A stretch of 64,000 bases of DNA from Bugulina stolonifera (taxonomy: Eukaryota; Bryozoa; Gymnolaemata; Cheilostomatida; Bugulidae), in assembly GCA_935421135.1 (NCBI GenBank), contig OW285194.1, forward strand, positions 4,552,876 through 4,616,875, in the 5' to 3' direction. Shown piece after piece: positions 1 through 11,579 of the stretch. The position numbers and the translations under genes are program-made. Each line of letters starts with the position of its first letter. The first letter of the stretch is position 1. The notes under the pieces are model-generated. The model searched no databases. It worked only from the letters and a program-made list of their open reading frames with translations, and was not told the DNA's origin.

Positions 1-235
1 CTGATAAGGTCTTCGACCTTGATGCCCCAACAGCCTACTAAAACTGAACATACTCTTTCTTAAGTATAGCAACAAGCATTGACTCGAGACCACATGGGTC
101 GTCTTGGTTAACTTTATAACTACAAGTGCCTGTCGATCTTTCATGTAATGCAGAAGGCCCAGCACCACTCATAGGCTCTTAACTTGTGCAAGTAGGTCAT
201 CCCTCGACCATGCGAACACCCACAAAAACATTACG
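1..235 (+). repeat. 3' part of an LTR (family A/C), cut by the window edge
   Basis: The sequence matches the 3' part of the LTR at 29,457-30,143, including the stretch around 'accacatgggtcgtc' and the terminal 'cattac'. The expected terminal CA reads CG. It is followed by ATAC, the 4-bp target duplication seen at other LTRs of this family in the window. The 5' part lies outside the window, so I cannot say whether this is a solo LTR or part of a longer element. Confidence 0.75.
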
Positions 236-403
236 ATACTATGCTACAGGACGTAGTTGAGCATTTTCTTTGCAAACTTCAAAACCTGTGTTAGATCTCC
301 GCTAGTAAAAATTCTTTTTTACAGTTAGTTGTTATTGTTGTTTATGCAAACCCTTTTTTCTCTACTTACTTTGTGAATTCTAATTTACAATGTACAACTT
401 TAC

Positions 404-547
404 CTTTTATATTCAGCAAAGTCAGCATCATAGGGGTGTCTAAGTAGGAGAGCAACTCTCTTGGCATACAAACTCAGGTTTCTACTACCCCTGGGCTCAT
501 GAGATTTCATAAACAAACATTCAGTGGTGTTGGCTTTATATAATTCT
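404..547 (-). CDS. exon b of secreted-protein gene copy 1
   Basis: On the minus strand this reads through a peptide containing YKANTTECLF, then KSHEP, then ALLLRHPYDADFAEYKR, and ends at a GT donor (gtaaag) at 403. An equivalent exon at 15,978-16,139 in copy 2 is about 75% identical in protein, with substitutions spread as expected for a conserved coding exon. The 3' splice site is the uncertain end: 547 uses the nearest AG and the pyrimidine tract is weak. I do not recognise the family. The remaining downstream exons of copy 1 would lie left of the window. Confidence 0.6.
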
Positions 548-769
548 CTACTTAGCTTTTTATAAATCCGAATTTCTCTTTATCATGTTCCAGCTGTATC
601 CTGAAAACATGCGCTTATACTATTTACAACTCGGTCACCAACATAAGAATCATATTATATTCATGGATTTCTACACGAAGCCATTAGTCAAAAAGCGGAG
701 AAATGTTTGTAGGTTTGTAAAGTGAAAAATCTTATAGCCACTAGCAGGTAAGAAGTGATGCTGTGAACA

Positions 770-905
770 GATCAGACATGACAAGAGTAGTAGCAGGTAC
801 CAATGACAAGTAGTAGCAGGTAACGATGACAATTGACAAGTAGTAGCAGGCAACAATGACAGGTAGTGGCAGGTACCAATGGCAGGACATACAATGTAGT
901 AGCAG
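770..905. repeat. short minisatellite built on 'agtagcaggta'
   Basis: Imperfect tandem copies of about 22 bp (caatgacaagtagtagcaggta and shorter variants) lie in the intron just downstream of exon a of gene copy 1. A related array sits at the equivalent place in copy 2 (16,280-16,500), so the seed was present before the genes duplicated or was shared later. Confidence 0.7.
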
Positions 906-944
906 ATAGAAATTGAGGATCTGCTTCCCATTCATGATACTCAC

Positions 945-1226
945 TAGTAGGTGATGCCAACCACAGCACCCAATCATTTCCACTTCCTGGAGCTCCAGAC
1001 ACATGATTGGCTGGATATATTCTTCTATCTTCTAGCTCATTTGTTTTGTATGTTTCACACTCCTCGGCTGTTGTGACTACTTGTTTACGCTGACATTGAC
1101 CTACATATGCTGAGGAGGTGTTGGTATGAAGCTGACCTATATACTGTGAGGCAGAGTTTGCTTGTCCTGTCTTGACACAGTCATCAGGTTTCACAGAATG
1201 CACAGGGTAGTTTGAGCCAGACTTGC
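945..1226 (-). CDS. exon a of secreted-protein gene copy 1
   Basis: This 94-codon symmetric exon (phase 1 to phase 1) has an acceptor after 'ttttgttacag' and a donor 'gtgagt' at 944-939. The peptide includes KSGSNYP, then GQCQRKQVVTTAEECETY, then RRIYPANHV and GSGNDWVLWLA. It holds at least three Cys, suiting an extracellular domain. Copy 2 carries the same exon at 16,527-16,772 with strong protein identity from GQCQRKQ onward and divergence before it. The splice phase joins correctly to the signal-peptide exon at 3,957-4,041. I cannot assign a family. Confidence 0.75.
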
Positions 1227-2660
1227 CTGTAACAAAATATATGCACTTGGATTAAACCAATTTCATACACAGGAAGCTTTTGCTACTGGCAAGTTGTTCA
1301 GTTATTTAGGAGCACCATCAGTTACCTGTTCTTTATCTTCAAGTAAATTTATTTATGCAATAAGTAACTAATAGTTGGTGTGTAAAGTTGTTTGATTTTA
1401 ATTCTTTAAAGCGTATCCCATTGCTGTCTGATAAAGTATTCAAAGCCTTTGACTAATATTGTGATAGCACAACCTGAGTTGGGGGCCAACGGGTGAGGGG
1501 GGAGCCAATGAGAGGTTTGATCACCCTGAGTAAAAGGGCCAATGAACAGCAAATTGCACTTCTCTTACATATTTTAGAAGATATGTGAAAGTAGCCTAAA
1601 ATCCTATATGTAAGTGCCGTAATTTCTCAGTTAAAGGTGGTTAGAAACAGTCTATCTGAACTTGCTCATTCACTTATTAGTGGTGACACAACCTAAGAGG
1701 GGCCAACCCTCCTGCCTAATCCATTGCAGCACACCGTGTGCTCCAGTGTCTAGTCTCCTATGTGAACGCAGAACCTGCACCCATTGAAGTTATTTGTGGC
1801 ATAGACACAATCATGTGCCTGGGGTCAAATCTTAGCCTCTCTCTCATGCCATTGTATTGGAGCACATTATACAACAGTATCATCCTATTCAGTGGGGTAA
1901 GAGGTCTTTGTGGTGCATCAGTTGTGTACCATCCACAGTCAGACACAGGGAACTGGAACTCAAATAGTGTAACCAGGTGACTCTTGTGCAACAGTAATAA
2001 GTGAACTACAGTACATGTACTTGTAGAGTTCTATGATATAGACTGGTTAATATACTACAGCCATGTCTAGCTAAAAAGCTCCATGTACAGTGTATTATGG
2101 AGAGTGCATAAAGTTAAATGTTGCCTTATTACCGCCCCAAGGCTCTCAGAAAATGCTAAACAAACATCTGCTTCTCATAATATATTGTTACAGATTTGGC
2201 TTGTGATAGTGGGTAGTGCCCTACCGTAACTGTCGACCTCGCAGGAGATAGATCATGCTGCCAGGTAGTCTACGCTTGTGGATGGCTATTGCAGGTTTGT
2301 ACCAGACAGGGGCGGCTACACAGTAAAGACCAGAGGGTCTATGGTGACAGTTGCCTGTGTGACACAAGGTCAGTGGCTCACAGAACTAGTAGCTACTATG
2401 CAGGCAAATGGTAGGTATATGGATATGTACATGTGTGTGATACTGTACTGTGAGAATGGAGGACACTGCATCTTAGGGGTGCAGCTCTTATATGCTCAAG
2501 GCTCTGGATTGACCCCAAATACAGCATCAGGCCAAGACGGTCAGAAGTAGCATTCATCCAATCAAACCCCGGGTTGATTCGGTCACAATATTGGTAGGAA
2601 ACTAGACTGCAACTAATATTAACTAAACACATATTGGAACCAATGGTATGCACGTAATAC
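1227..2660. other. intron 1 of gene copy 1, unique sequence
   Basis: No convincing gene is visible here. Two plus-strand open stretches, 1,738-1,980 and 2,278-2,410, have plausible splice borders. The second runs from 'ctattgcag' to 'gtaggt' and has a weak sushi-like pattern (VACVTQGQW). Neither has a paralogue in the window, so I leave them uncalled. Confidence 0.4.
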
Positions 2661-3334
2661 TGTAATGGTTTCTGGTTTTTCGTGCGGTCGTCCGTGGATG
2701 ACTGCCGATCCCAAAAATGAAGTGCCTATGAGTGGTGCTAGGCCTTCTCATTACATGAAAGATCGAGCGGTCTCAGTAGTCAAAGTACTAACAGAGACGA
2801 CCCATCTGGTCCCGAGTCTAGCCTGGAGACTGTACTATGAAAGAGAGTGATCCGACCTAGTAGGCGGTTCGCTAAGCGAATGACCTGACAAAAGGAAGTG
2901 AAAGTCTCTGTATCAAGTATAGATATGTCTTTATTGAAAGCCAAGCAAAGACTGAGACAACAAATGATAAAACATGGTCCTTTATATAGTATAAGGACTT
3001 CCGCCCGACGTAGTGTCGAGAAAAGACGACGTAGGGTCGTCTGGAAGTTGCGCAACAACATGGCGGCCGGAAGCCAGACGGCCGACCCAAAATAGGTCGG
3101 GTTATACAAAAGTTGCTTATAATCATCCAATTCATGTACAAAATGAATATCAAGTGATTCTGAGAAGTCGGGCCTCTTTACATGGGTATAAAAGGTACCA
3201 AAAGACTCTAATTGCCATACATGAATGTACAATGGTACATAGTTAAATAGTACAGAATGCAAGCAGATATATACATGTAAGCACACATAACAATGAGTGT
3301 CAGGTAATAGGAGGCGACTGTGCGTACCATTACA
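2661..3334 (-). mobile_element. solo LTR, family A, minus orientation
   Basis: This 674-bp LTR starts TGTAATGG and ends CCATTACA on the plus strand, matching the reverse complement of the family A LTR at 38,207-38,869. It contains the TATA region (tatatagtataagg), AATAAA-type signals on its own strand, and the conserved 'ggaagttgcgcaac' U3 motif. It is flanked on both sides by a perfect 4-bp duplication, ATAC (2,657-2,660 and 3,335-3,338). A single LTR with a clean duplication indicates LTR-LTR recombination after insertion. Confidence 0.92.
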
Positions 3335-3956
3335 ATACTTGAACAGCTTAGTGGATTGTACGTGTAGGGGAGAGAATAACAGTGATTGCACACGCATGAC
3401 TATGGAGCATAAGAATTTGGCTGAGTGCACATGCGATTGCTTTAGGCACAATCTACTACAGTATCATCGAAGCACTGACTATTGAACCAAGTTCCATTCT
3501 CTGGGAGTAGTAATATCAAGACGGGTGGGGGGTATAACCCACCCGTTAATATAATGGTCCTAGGGCTAAGGCGTACCCATTTTGAGTGCGCGTTGATGCA
3601 CTGATATTACTACTTTTGGGAATTCTAATATACAAAGCCCTTTGTGTACATTAATTAACAATGTAGTAAAATATATGGGTCAATCCAATACAAACACATG
3701 CCTTTCAAGTTATAGTGGACATTATACATAGTCTCACAGGTGCCCTGCTGCTAGCTTTAGAGCTCAGGGTCATTCGGTGGCAGGGCCACACAATGATGCC
3801 AGGTTTTACCGAGAGTAGACTCTAGCCCATCTACATCTTTAGATATAAAAAGAGCATACTCGCATATTTGCAAATCATATACACCTGGTACTAAAACATA
3901 AAGGGTGTGATGGTGAATAGTAGGGTAAAGGTTGGTGGATAGAGTAGATTACTCAC
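3335..3956. other. intron sequence without genes
   Basis: This part of intron 1 of gene copy 1 shows nothing apart from the mini-element at 3,506-3,614. Confidence 0.5.
3506..3614. mobile_element. 109-bp mini-element with AGTAGT termini
   Basis: The ends are inverted repeats, AGTAGTAATATCA on the left and TGATATTACTACT on the right. Read inward from the right, the end is AGTAGTAATATCAGTGCA, close to the AGTAGTATAGTCAGTGCA terminus of the 9.5-kb element at 39,250. Flanking hexamers are TCTGGG (3,500-3,505) and TTTGGG (3,615-3,620), which match at 5 of 6 positions, as expected for an old 6-bp duplication. It holds no coding sequence, so it is a non-autonomous deletion derivative. Confidence 0.7.
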
Positions 3957-4041
3957 ATTTACATGTACATTTGGCTATTAAGATGAATAGACAAGTTGAG
4001 GTAGATAGTAGAATCATCGTTTTCATCATTTTACCAGCCAT
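3957..4041 (-). CDS. signal-peptide exon of secreted-protein gene copy 1
   Basis: From the ATG at 4,041 the exon encodes MAGKMMKTMILLSTS followed by a hydrophobic stretch ending CLFILIAKCTCK, then a GT donor (gtgagt). This is a typical cleavable signal peptide of about 28 residues. The paralogous exon at 27,819-27,897 begins MAAKMLTTMTLLST, so the ATGGCT start is conserved. The exon ends in phase 1, exactly what exon a (945-1,226) needs. The product should enter the secretory pathway; its function is unknown. Confidence 0.75.
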
Positions 4042-5739
4042 TACAGGTATATTTACTCTGAAATTCAAACAACACAGCTATAACACCAGATAGTACAAGT
4101 ATGAACATTCTTTAAAATCGCTGTAGAAAAGCGCTGAAGGCAAGCTATATAAAATCTATGAAATCATAAAACTAATGAATTACAGTATACACCCATATTC
4201 CCTGTTGAGATCATTGATAATGTCAGAGACCGCTAATGACTTGGAGGTTTTAATCCTGTGGAAAGTTTACCCTATGTGCCACATTGGACTATAATAATAT
4301 CCAGCTCCAGGAGCCGTGGTGGCCCCTCGATTAGCTCTGCTATTGTGTAACTACATTAAAGAAATGTGTTTGGGACCACGGATATTATGATGTACAGTAC
4401 ATGGAACATAAACAACAAACATAGCTAAATGGCAATGCAACACTGTCACATGACCTATGCATGCAGAATAAAGTTGTAAAACCAAGTGGTCAAACCATAG
4501 ATACTACTTGTATAAAACTCACCCACAAGTAAGTCACCCTAAGCACTATGTGATTGAACAGACTGGAACCTAACACCTGAATTTTCTAAGCAGTAAGCAC
4601 GCAATGAACTCTTAGGATGATAATTTAAACACCTCATTGTATTTGCTGTTTTATATTGTGAAAGAGAAAACAAATACAATGAATATGGTCCCTTTGTCTC
4701 CAAGCTCATATCAAAACTCTGTATTCACAACTCTGTATTCACAACTCTGTATTCACTACTTTGTATTCACTGTGCTGTGCACATGTCTCCTTTTATGAGA
4801 CAGCAAATCAAAGAGAAAAACAAACCAACAGAATGCTATGAATCGTACAGACTACATGTACTTGTGGGGATGATGCTCTATCAAGATCTGCTATGTTCAA
4901 GTGGTATGAAAAATTATGAGGTGGATTATTTTCACCCTGTGACTTTGACAACTGACAATAATGTCAAATTTGTTCAATAATCAATCAACACAGAGATATG
5001 AGTTTTCACCTAAAGGGCAAACTATAAACCAAACATTCTATTTGGAAGTTATAGAAAGCATGCATGATGTGATTAGGCACAAAAGACCAGAAAAGTGGGC
5101 GACTAACAACTGACATCTTCACCACATCAACGAGCCTGTCCATCCTTAAAGAGGGAGTATTTCCAAAATTGACCAAAACCAATCAAAAGGCTGAATAGCT
5201 TGTTGAATAGTACTTGCCTAGAGCTATTCAAAAAGGTCTGCCAGTGCAACAGCAGATGATGTCATCTACCACAAATGGATCTCAAACAAAGGCAGTCTAT
5301 GTCATCTGAGTAACCCAGTTAACCTTGTTATAAAGCACATGGAAAGGTTCTTATTCAATAACTTTTCTACTAGCCAAGAGTTGATAAATTCCTTCTACGC
5401 TTTTAATAACATGATACTTGGCCACATATATTCACTTGTCTTTTTTATTTCAAACATCAAGGAAGTGCAATTAGCAAGAAAACTTCTCATATATTTGAGG
5501 GTATACTACAATGAGAAGACAACTTCTTCATATTTTCTAAAAACTCCCATGAGTGAATAGAGGTAGTGGGTAGCCTAATTTCCAGTATTTTTTCAAAATA
5601 CACCTAACTACTTGTGGTAAAACAATATTAGCGCCGAAAGAGAAATAAATAACTAAATTTAGCATAAATGGTTTCCAATTATATTTCTCTGCTCATACAA
5701 GAGAGGACAACTCAGGAAGACTACCCAGTCTTTGGTGCT
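4042..5739. other. upstream and intergenic sequence
   Basis: This is the 5' flank of gene copy 1 followed by intergenic DNA. A short tandem repeat of about 14 bp (ctctgtattcacaa) lies at 4,716-4,765. Broken coding-like sequence near 5,140-5,300 (a peptide resembling AIQKGLPVQQQM) is too decayed to name. A SINE fragment at 4,226-4,395 is listed separately. Confidence 0.4.
4226..4395 (+). mobile_element. SINE fragment lacking its tRNA head
   Basis: The region shares the body of the SINE at 12,443-12,686: 'ttggaggtttt', the 'ggagccgtggtggcccctcg' segment and 'attagctctgctattg'. The A- and B-box head is missing, as in the common 5'-truncated copies. Confidence 0.75.
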
Positions 5740-6115
5740 ACTCCCACTTGAATGGCAATTAGGTCATATCTGGCCAAGCACAGTGTCACTGTATTGATAC
5801 ACCCACCTTATTCTCTAGACCTAGCACCGTGTGACTTCTACATGTTGCGCTGGGTCAAAATGACCTTCAAAGGTCAAAATTTTGATGATGCAAATGAGAT
5901 AAAGAAAAATGCAACAACATCGCTAAAAGAGGTTCCAAAAACAGAGCTTTTGAGATGCTTGGAAACATGGCAAGAGTGCTGGAATCTGCATGTGTATAGA
6001 CTGTCAAGGAGAGCAATTTGAAGGTGACAAAAAAGTTTAAGTAGGTAAATACAGTTAAGTATCTCAACCAAAAAATCTCCCTACTTATTGACCGCCCTTG
6101 TACATAAAAAAACAT
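5740..6115 (+). pseudogene. C-terminal remnant of a mariner-type transposase
   Basis: The reading frame from 5,752 encodes HPPYSLDLAPCDFYML, the conserved catalytic-Asp region of mariner transposases, where HPPYSPDLAP precedes the final Asp region. The tail KTELLRCLETWQECW resembles the family C-terminus. Only about 90 of the usual 340 or so residues remain and no N-terminal part is readable upstream, so this is a dead fragment. The sequence 'gaccgcccttgta' near 6,100 may be the remains of a terminal repeat, but I did not find its partner. Confidence 0.75.
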
Positions 6116-6120
6116 CATAA

Positions 6121-6844
6121 TGTAATAGTTTGGGAGGTTGTGTGGATGTCGTCCTAAGACGACCCCTTGCCCAAAGTGAAGAACCTATGAATGGTGCTAG
6201 GTCGTCTCATTACATAAAAGATCAACAGGTACTAGTAGTCCAATGACTACTCAAGACGACCCATGTGGTCCCGAGTCAATGCTATCTTGCTATACTGAGA
6301 AGGAGTATGTTTCGACCTAGCAGGAAGTTCGGGAGACAAGGTCGGGGACCTTGACAACTGGAACGACCTATGCTACGAAGTGAAGACTCTGTATAAGTAG
6401 TATAGAAGTTTCTTTATTGAGATCCAAGCATGAACTGAGACAATGAACATAAAAACAGTATGCTTTATATACCTATTAGAACTTCCGTAGGAAGTTCCGG
6501 TAAAAAGGCCGACGTAGTGTCGTGAAAGGCCGATGTAGTTTCGTCCGGAAATTGTACAACAAGATGACGGCCGGAAGCCCGAGGCCGACCCAAAACATGT
6601 CGGGTACAACAAAAGATGCTCAAAATCATCAAATTTATGTACAAAATCAATATCAGCTAATTCTGAGAGGTCGGCCCTCTTTACATGGGTAAAAGGACAT
6701 AATCGCTCAGTAATGCACATTATAAGTAGATAAGTATATGGGTACTACATAGACAGGTTAAGGTACACAGTATAAGTACAGACTGTTCATAATAAATGTA
6801 ATGTAGTACGAGAAGCTGAGGATAGAGTGTCATTTACCATTACA
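6121..6844 (-). mobile_element. solo LTR, family C (A-related), minus orientation
   Basis: This 724-bp LTR reads TGTAATAG to CCATTACA on the plus strand. It shares the U3 and R blocks with family A (gaaattgtacaacaaga, ggccgacccaaaa, tttattgagatccaagc) but is clearly diverged, and is closest to the LTR at 29,457-30,143. It is flanked by a perfect 4-bp duplication, ATAA (6,117-6,120 and 6,845-6,848). Confidence 0.9.
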
Positions 6845-6920
6845 ATAATATACAGTAGTTATATTGCATTTGTACACTAATACGATTCAAATTGCTTTTG
6901 TAAGCTGCATGAATATAAAG

Positions 6921-7951
6921 AGTAACTGTAGAGTAACTGTAGATTAACTGTAGATTAACTGTAGATTAACTGTAGATTAACTGTAGAGTAACTGTAGAGT
7001 AACTGTAGAGTAACTGTAGAGTAGCTGTAGAGTAACTGTAGAGTAACTGTGGAGTAGCTGTAGAGTAACTGTGGAGTAGCTGTAGAGTAACTCTAGAGTA
7101 ACTGTCGAGTAGCTGTAGATTAACTGTAGAGTAACTGTAGAGTAACTGTAGAGTAACTGTAGAGTAACTGTAGGGTAGCTGTAGAGTAACTGTAGAGTAA
7201 CTGTGGAGTAACTGTCGAGTAACTGTAGAGTAACTGTAGAGTAACTGTAGAATAACTGTAGAGTAACTGTAGAGTAGCTGTAGAGTAACTGTAGAGTAGC
7301 TGTAGAGTAACTGTAGAGTAACTGTGGAGTAACTGTAGAGTAACTGTAGAGTAGCTGTAGAGTAACTGTAGAGTAACTGTCGAGTAGCTGTAGATTAACT
7401 GTAGAGTAACTGTAGAGTAACTGTAGAGTAACTGTAGGGTAGCTGTAGAGTAACTGTAGAGTAACTGTAGAGTAACTGTGGAGTAGCTGTAGAGTAACTG
7501 TAGAGTAACTGTAGAGTAACTGTAGAGTAACTGTAGAGTAGCTGTAGAGTAACTGTAGAGTAACTGTAGAGTAACTGTAGAGTAACTGTAGAGCAACTGT
7601 AGAGTAACTGTGGAGTAACTGTCGAGTAACTGTAGAGTAACTGTAGAGTAACTGTAGAGTAACTGTCGAGTAGCTGTAGAGTGGCTGTAGAGTAACTGTA
7701 GAGTAGCTGTAGAGTAGCTGTAGAGTAACTGTAGAGTAACTGTAGAGTAACTGTAGAGTAACCGTAGAGTAACTGTAGAGTAACTGTAGAGTAACTGTAG
7801 AGTAACTGTGGAGTAGCTGTAGAGTAACTGTAGAGTAACTGTATAGAGTAACTGTAGAGTAGCTGTAGAGGAACTGTAGAGTAACTGTAGAGTAACTGTA
7901 GGGTAACTGTAGTGTAACTGCAAAGTAACTGTAGTGTAACTGCAAAGTAAC
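6921..7951. repeat. 11-bp minisatellite, about 94 copies
   Basis: The unit is AGTAACTGTAG with common variants AGTAGCTGTAG, AGATTAACTGT and AGTAACTGTGG. Because 11 is not a multiple of 3 and stops are rare on the minus strand, all three minus frames stay open and give the same 11-residue periodic peptide. That is an arithmetic effect, not evidence of a gene. Confidence 0.95.
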
Positions 7952-9085
7952 AAGTCCTCTGCTTATTCACAATGCAAGAAAAGAGGACAACTCTAAAAAA
8001 GTGAGCACCTGTTGCTCAGTGCTCAGTTCCCATGCCTACCAAATTTACATATTACCTGTAAGCATTGGTACACCACATGTATACAAAGTTTGGTGTTCGG
8101 TTCCGCATTGCTACTTTTTCTGTTGCGTATATAGCTTATCTGCAACTGGACATAGTATGGGTATATCCATGTAACAGGTATAATATTTCACTCTACTGTC
8201 TACAATCATCTGCCCATACTGGTATATCTGCTACACATACTTGTACATGATGTACTCTAACATTACATGTAACTCTACTTGAGTAATTCAACTCACTTAC
8301 GATAGCATGTGCTCTCACAGACTTGAGATAATGGCTCCCTTTACTTCTTAGTTAAATTAGGATCTCTTGCAATGGTAATAGCATACTTATGACAATCATT
8401 ATACTTTATTTGAAAAAAACTACATGTATCTGGGATCGAAGTTTCATGATAAAATAATAATAAAGGACACAGTCATAACTTATGCGATTTTAGATTTGTA
8501 GATTTTCAAGGTTTGTATTTTTTAACACACCCAGTGCATGGACTGTGTATACTTCTTATACTGTATACTGAAATAGTCTTGAAATTTAGATTTATCTCCC
8601 CTGACAGTTATTCAATATCTAAAATGTTACATAATTGTAGTTAAGTACGGTAGTATTTAGAATTTCCTGATATAAAAATGTTTAGCACAGTTATTATCAC
8701 CATATCCTTACATATTTTGTAAACCCCGCCAATAGGAAAGTGGAAGAAACTTTAAACACTGATCTGACCATGATATTAAATTGACTACATTTCGACTTCG
8801 CAATGCCAAAAGTTGAGATGGCCAGGCCGCACGACCGTATAGGGCACTACGGCCCTGTACATAAATATATGTATAAATGTATATACGTGTACATACAATA
8901 TCAAACCTACATAAGTACAGTGTATATATACGAGTACATGCAATATCATATCTACATAAATATATATACGTGTACATACAATATCATACCTACATAAATA
9001 TATATATACTCACTTGAAACAAGTTCACTAGTAGTGGTACATGTACATGTAGGTCAAGATATCAAACATTGTACAGCTAAACACA
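7952..9085. other. AT-rich intergenic sequence
   Basis: I see no gene. The only structure is the approximately 43-bp tandem repeat at 8,885-9,010. Confidence 0.5.
8885..9010. repeat. tandem repeat of about 43 bp, three copies
   Basis: Three copies follow the pattern atacgtgtacatacaatatc followed by acctacataaatatat, with copy-to-copy substitutions. Confidence 0.7.
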
Positions 9086-9089
9086 TGTC

Positions 9090-9127
9090 AGTAGTATGTC
9101 AGTGCAGATCTACACCGACATACTACT
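9090..9127. mobile_element. 38-bp micro-element with a perfect 6-bp target duplication
   Basis: The segment begins AGTAGTATGTCAGTGCAGAT and ends CGACATACTACT, so both ends carry the terminal motif of the 9.5-kb element at 39,250 (AGTAGTATAGTCAGTGCA). It is bounded by CATGTC on both sides (9,084-9,089 and 9,128-9,133). The first 22 bases also match the terminus at 63,771 (AGTGCAGATCT). It looks like an element reduced to little more than its two ends. Confidence 0.75.
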
Positions 9128-9133
9128 CATGTC

Positions 9134-11579
9134 TCATTGACAAAAAGTGGTACTCAGATTTAGAAAATTGAACTTACAGTAATGACAGACGTTAGTTCAC
9201 AGGTTACACCTATTTGTAAATCTGTAACTTGCATATATTTACTCTAAACTGCAAATAAAATAGCAATATGTAATTATAGTCTATAGACTATATCTAGTGC
9301 AGAGAGATATAGTCTACTGCAACAACTAGCACCAGTTCTCAGACTAATGTTACAACTAATGTTGTTCATTTTATTCAGCTTACAGTAATAAGATGGACTA
9401 CAATGATCAAAGAGTCAAAGAGTCTAAGGTCAAAGGTCAAAGAGAAGCAGTATTAATAATGGCAACCTAAAACAAAATATGAGACAACAGCTCTAATTGC
9501 GGTCTCATGTAGCTACTCCTTCACATTGAAACTACACTGAAGAAACATTATGCCATGATAGTTACATGATGCTACAGGAATTTTTTTAAGAAGGAGAACG
9601 TTTGCTGGGGGAAGGGGTTTGTACAGTCATGTTAGCTTTAATACGTAATGCTAGCTATCCTAAGAAATAGATCAATAGAGATCCATTTAAAATAATATAT
9701 TACAGCAGTAGTGAAATAATATACATGTTGTTAGTACAAGTAGCAGTCGGTTGATTTGTTTCACCTTAATTCAAGGTTGCCAACACATTGGTGTATTGGG
9801 ATGACCCGAAGTCTTATGTCACTGGCACTTTATTTACCAAAAGAGCTCAGTGCTGTTATGGCACATGTAATAATATAAACTGTTAATAATGGGTGCTAAT
9901 AATACATAATTCATCAATCCATATGGTACACTAAAACCCAAGTTGACTGCTTACATGTACATATACATTATAGCTTTTTGTCATTGTTTTTCAGTATGTG
10001 TATTCGTGTATCCATATCATACATCTTATAGCTATTGACTCGGTGTCTGGCCATTAAAATGTTCATTTCTGGCGAATAAACAGAAACGTAGCCAGTGTGT
10101 TGAGACAGAACGAATATAATATGTACATGTACGTTGTGCATGTAGGGGATACTTGATATAGCACAAGTCGAATAACTTTACAATGTTATTGTTGTTGTTT
10201 TACATGGTTACGGACATTTCCGCCTCAGTCTCCCACTGAACTCTCAATGATTAGTCCCCTTGGTAAGTTATCCAACTAATCAGTGTAAATGCAACAGTAT
10301 TCCTTGTATACACAGTAAGTGCAAAGTCAGCCACTAATACAGAATTACTCAGACTAGTCAAGGAAGAATAAATGCATTGAAATAATGTACCTACAGCCCA
10401 CAAGTTGCAGAAGTCAGCAGACAGAGAAAAAAGTGAAAAGCAAGTGGCACAAAAGTCGCTGCTAGTTATATAAAATAATTCCAAGAAATCGAACCAATCT
10501 TGCTAGTGTACTGACAGCAGTTAATTAAAGCATGCCAGCATTCAATAATACTGTATTTACGACAGCGTGATGACAAAGAGACAAAAAATTGAAAGTGAGC
10601 ATGAACATTTTCCGTCATGCATATGGCACAATTTAGATGTGATGGGAAGATAATATTTCTGTGAAAAACATGTGCTATGGAACTATGTCATATAATAAAA
10701 GACGAAACAGTCTACGGTTAACGGTCTGCCATCTTCCAATCACAGTTGGGGTCAAAAATTGGAGCGATCTATATATGTTGCAATGCTGCCGGTCTGAATC
10801 TTGGTTCCGGGTGGCGCTAGGACCTTTTTGTCCCGATATCGCTGTCAAAGCATAGGCTTAGCCTTAGGCTCTGACCCCACCTAGGGTGGAGGTGGGTACC
10901 TGACACACCTCACCCGCAATATTGGTGTTAGAACTTGGGCTATGGACTTTGAGTTGTCTTCCTTATGCATGGAAACACAACTCCTCATAAAATCTCTGCA
11001 AAATGGCTGTGCCACCAGAGGTCATGCACATGCATGACCACAGTACATGAACACAAACCATCAGTGAAGCGAGCGACTATTGCAGTGAGACTTGCGTCAC
11101 AGACCAAGAACGAAGTGCTTGTTTACTACAAAGACTACAGGCACAATTACAACAGGTAAAGGCTGCTGGCTATACAATTTACGACAATATGGATGCTATT
11201 TGCTAACATCTACCATAATAGTAGCTACAGTACTTTCTCCTCAATTAGTGGTAACAGTGTAGGTTGGTATAACATTGAAGAAGAATGTGTCCAATATTGT
11301 AAATATAGAAGTGCATGATATTATAATTATTATTTTTCTATGATAGTAGATTATGTTCATGTTGTGATACCTTTCCTTCAGCTCCAATAGTATACATATT
11401 ATATTGTGCAGCATAGAATTGTAGAAGATGGACTGAATCTATAGCTAAATAGTAGTCATAATAGAAGACTTGAAACAGAAACAAACATTACACCAGTGTA
11501 ATGGAGAGCGTCTCAACCCTTACAATGTCTGGATGAAAGGGCTGAGTTCTTACTACCACTACAGTTCAGTTCACGTGTC
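9134..11579. other. intergenic sequence
   Basis: No supported gene. An open stretch ending in a possible donor (caacag/gtaaag) at about 11,154 on the plus strand could be an exon, but nothing supports it. A short GC-rich palindrome (ccacctagggtggaggtgg) lies near 10,887. Confidence 0.4.

Noticed and set aside
1738..1980. Plus-strand ORF with a possible Ig-like look
   Set aside because: No paralogue or consistent splice sites; both strands are open, so chance is likely.
2780..3451. 223-codon minus-strand ORF
   Set aside because: It lies in the solo LTR and runs beyond its border into flanking sequence; similar ORFs appear in every LTR copy by descent.
6977..7970. Three long minus-strand ORFs with periodic YSYSTVTLQLL peptides
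   Set aside because: The 11-bp repeat gives the same 11-residue period in every frame; the ORFs are a by-product of the array.
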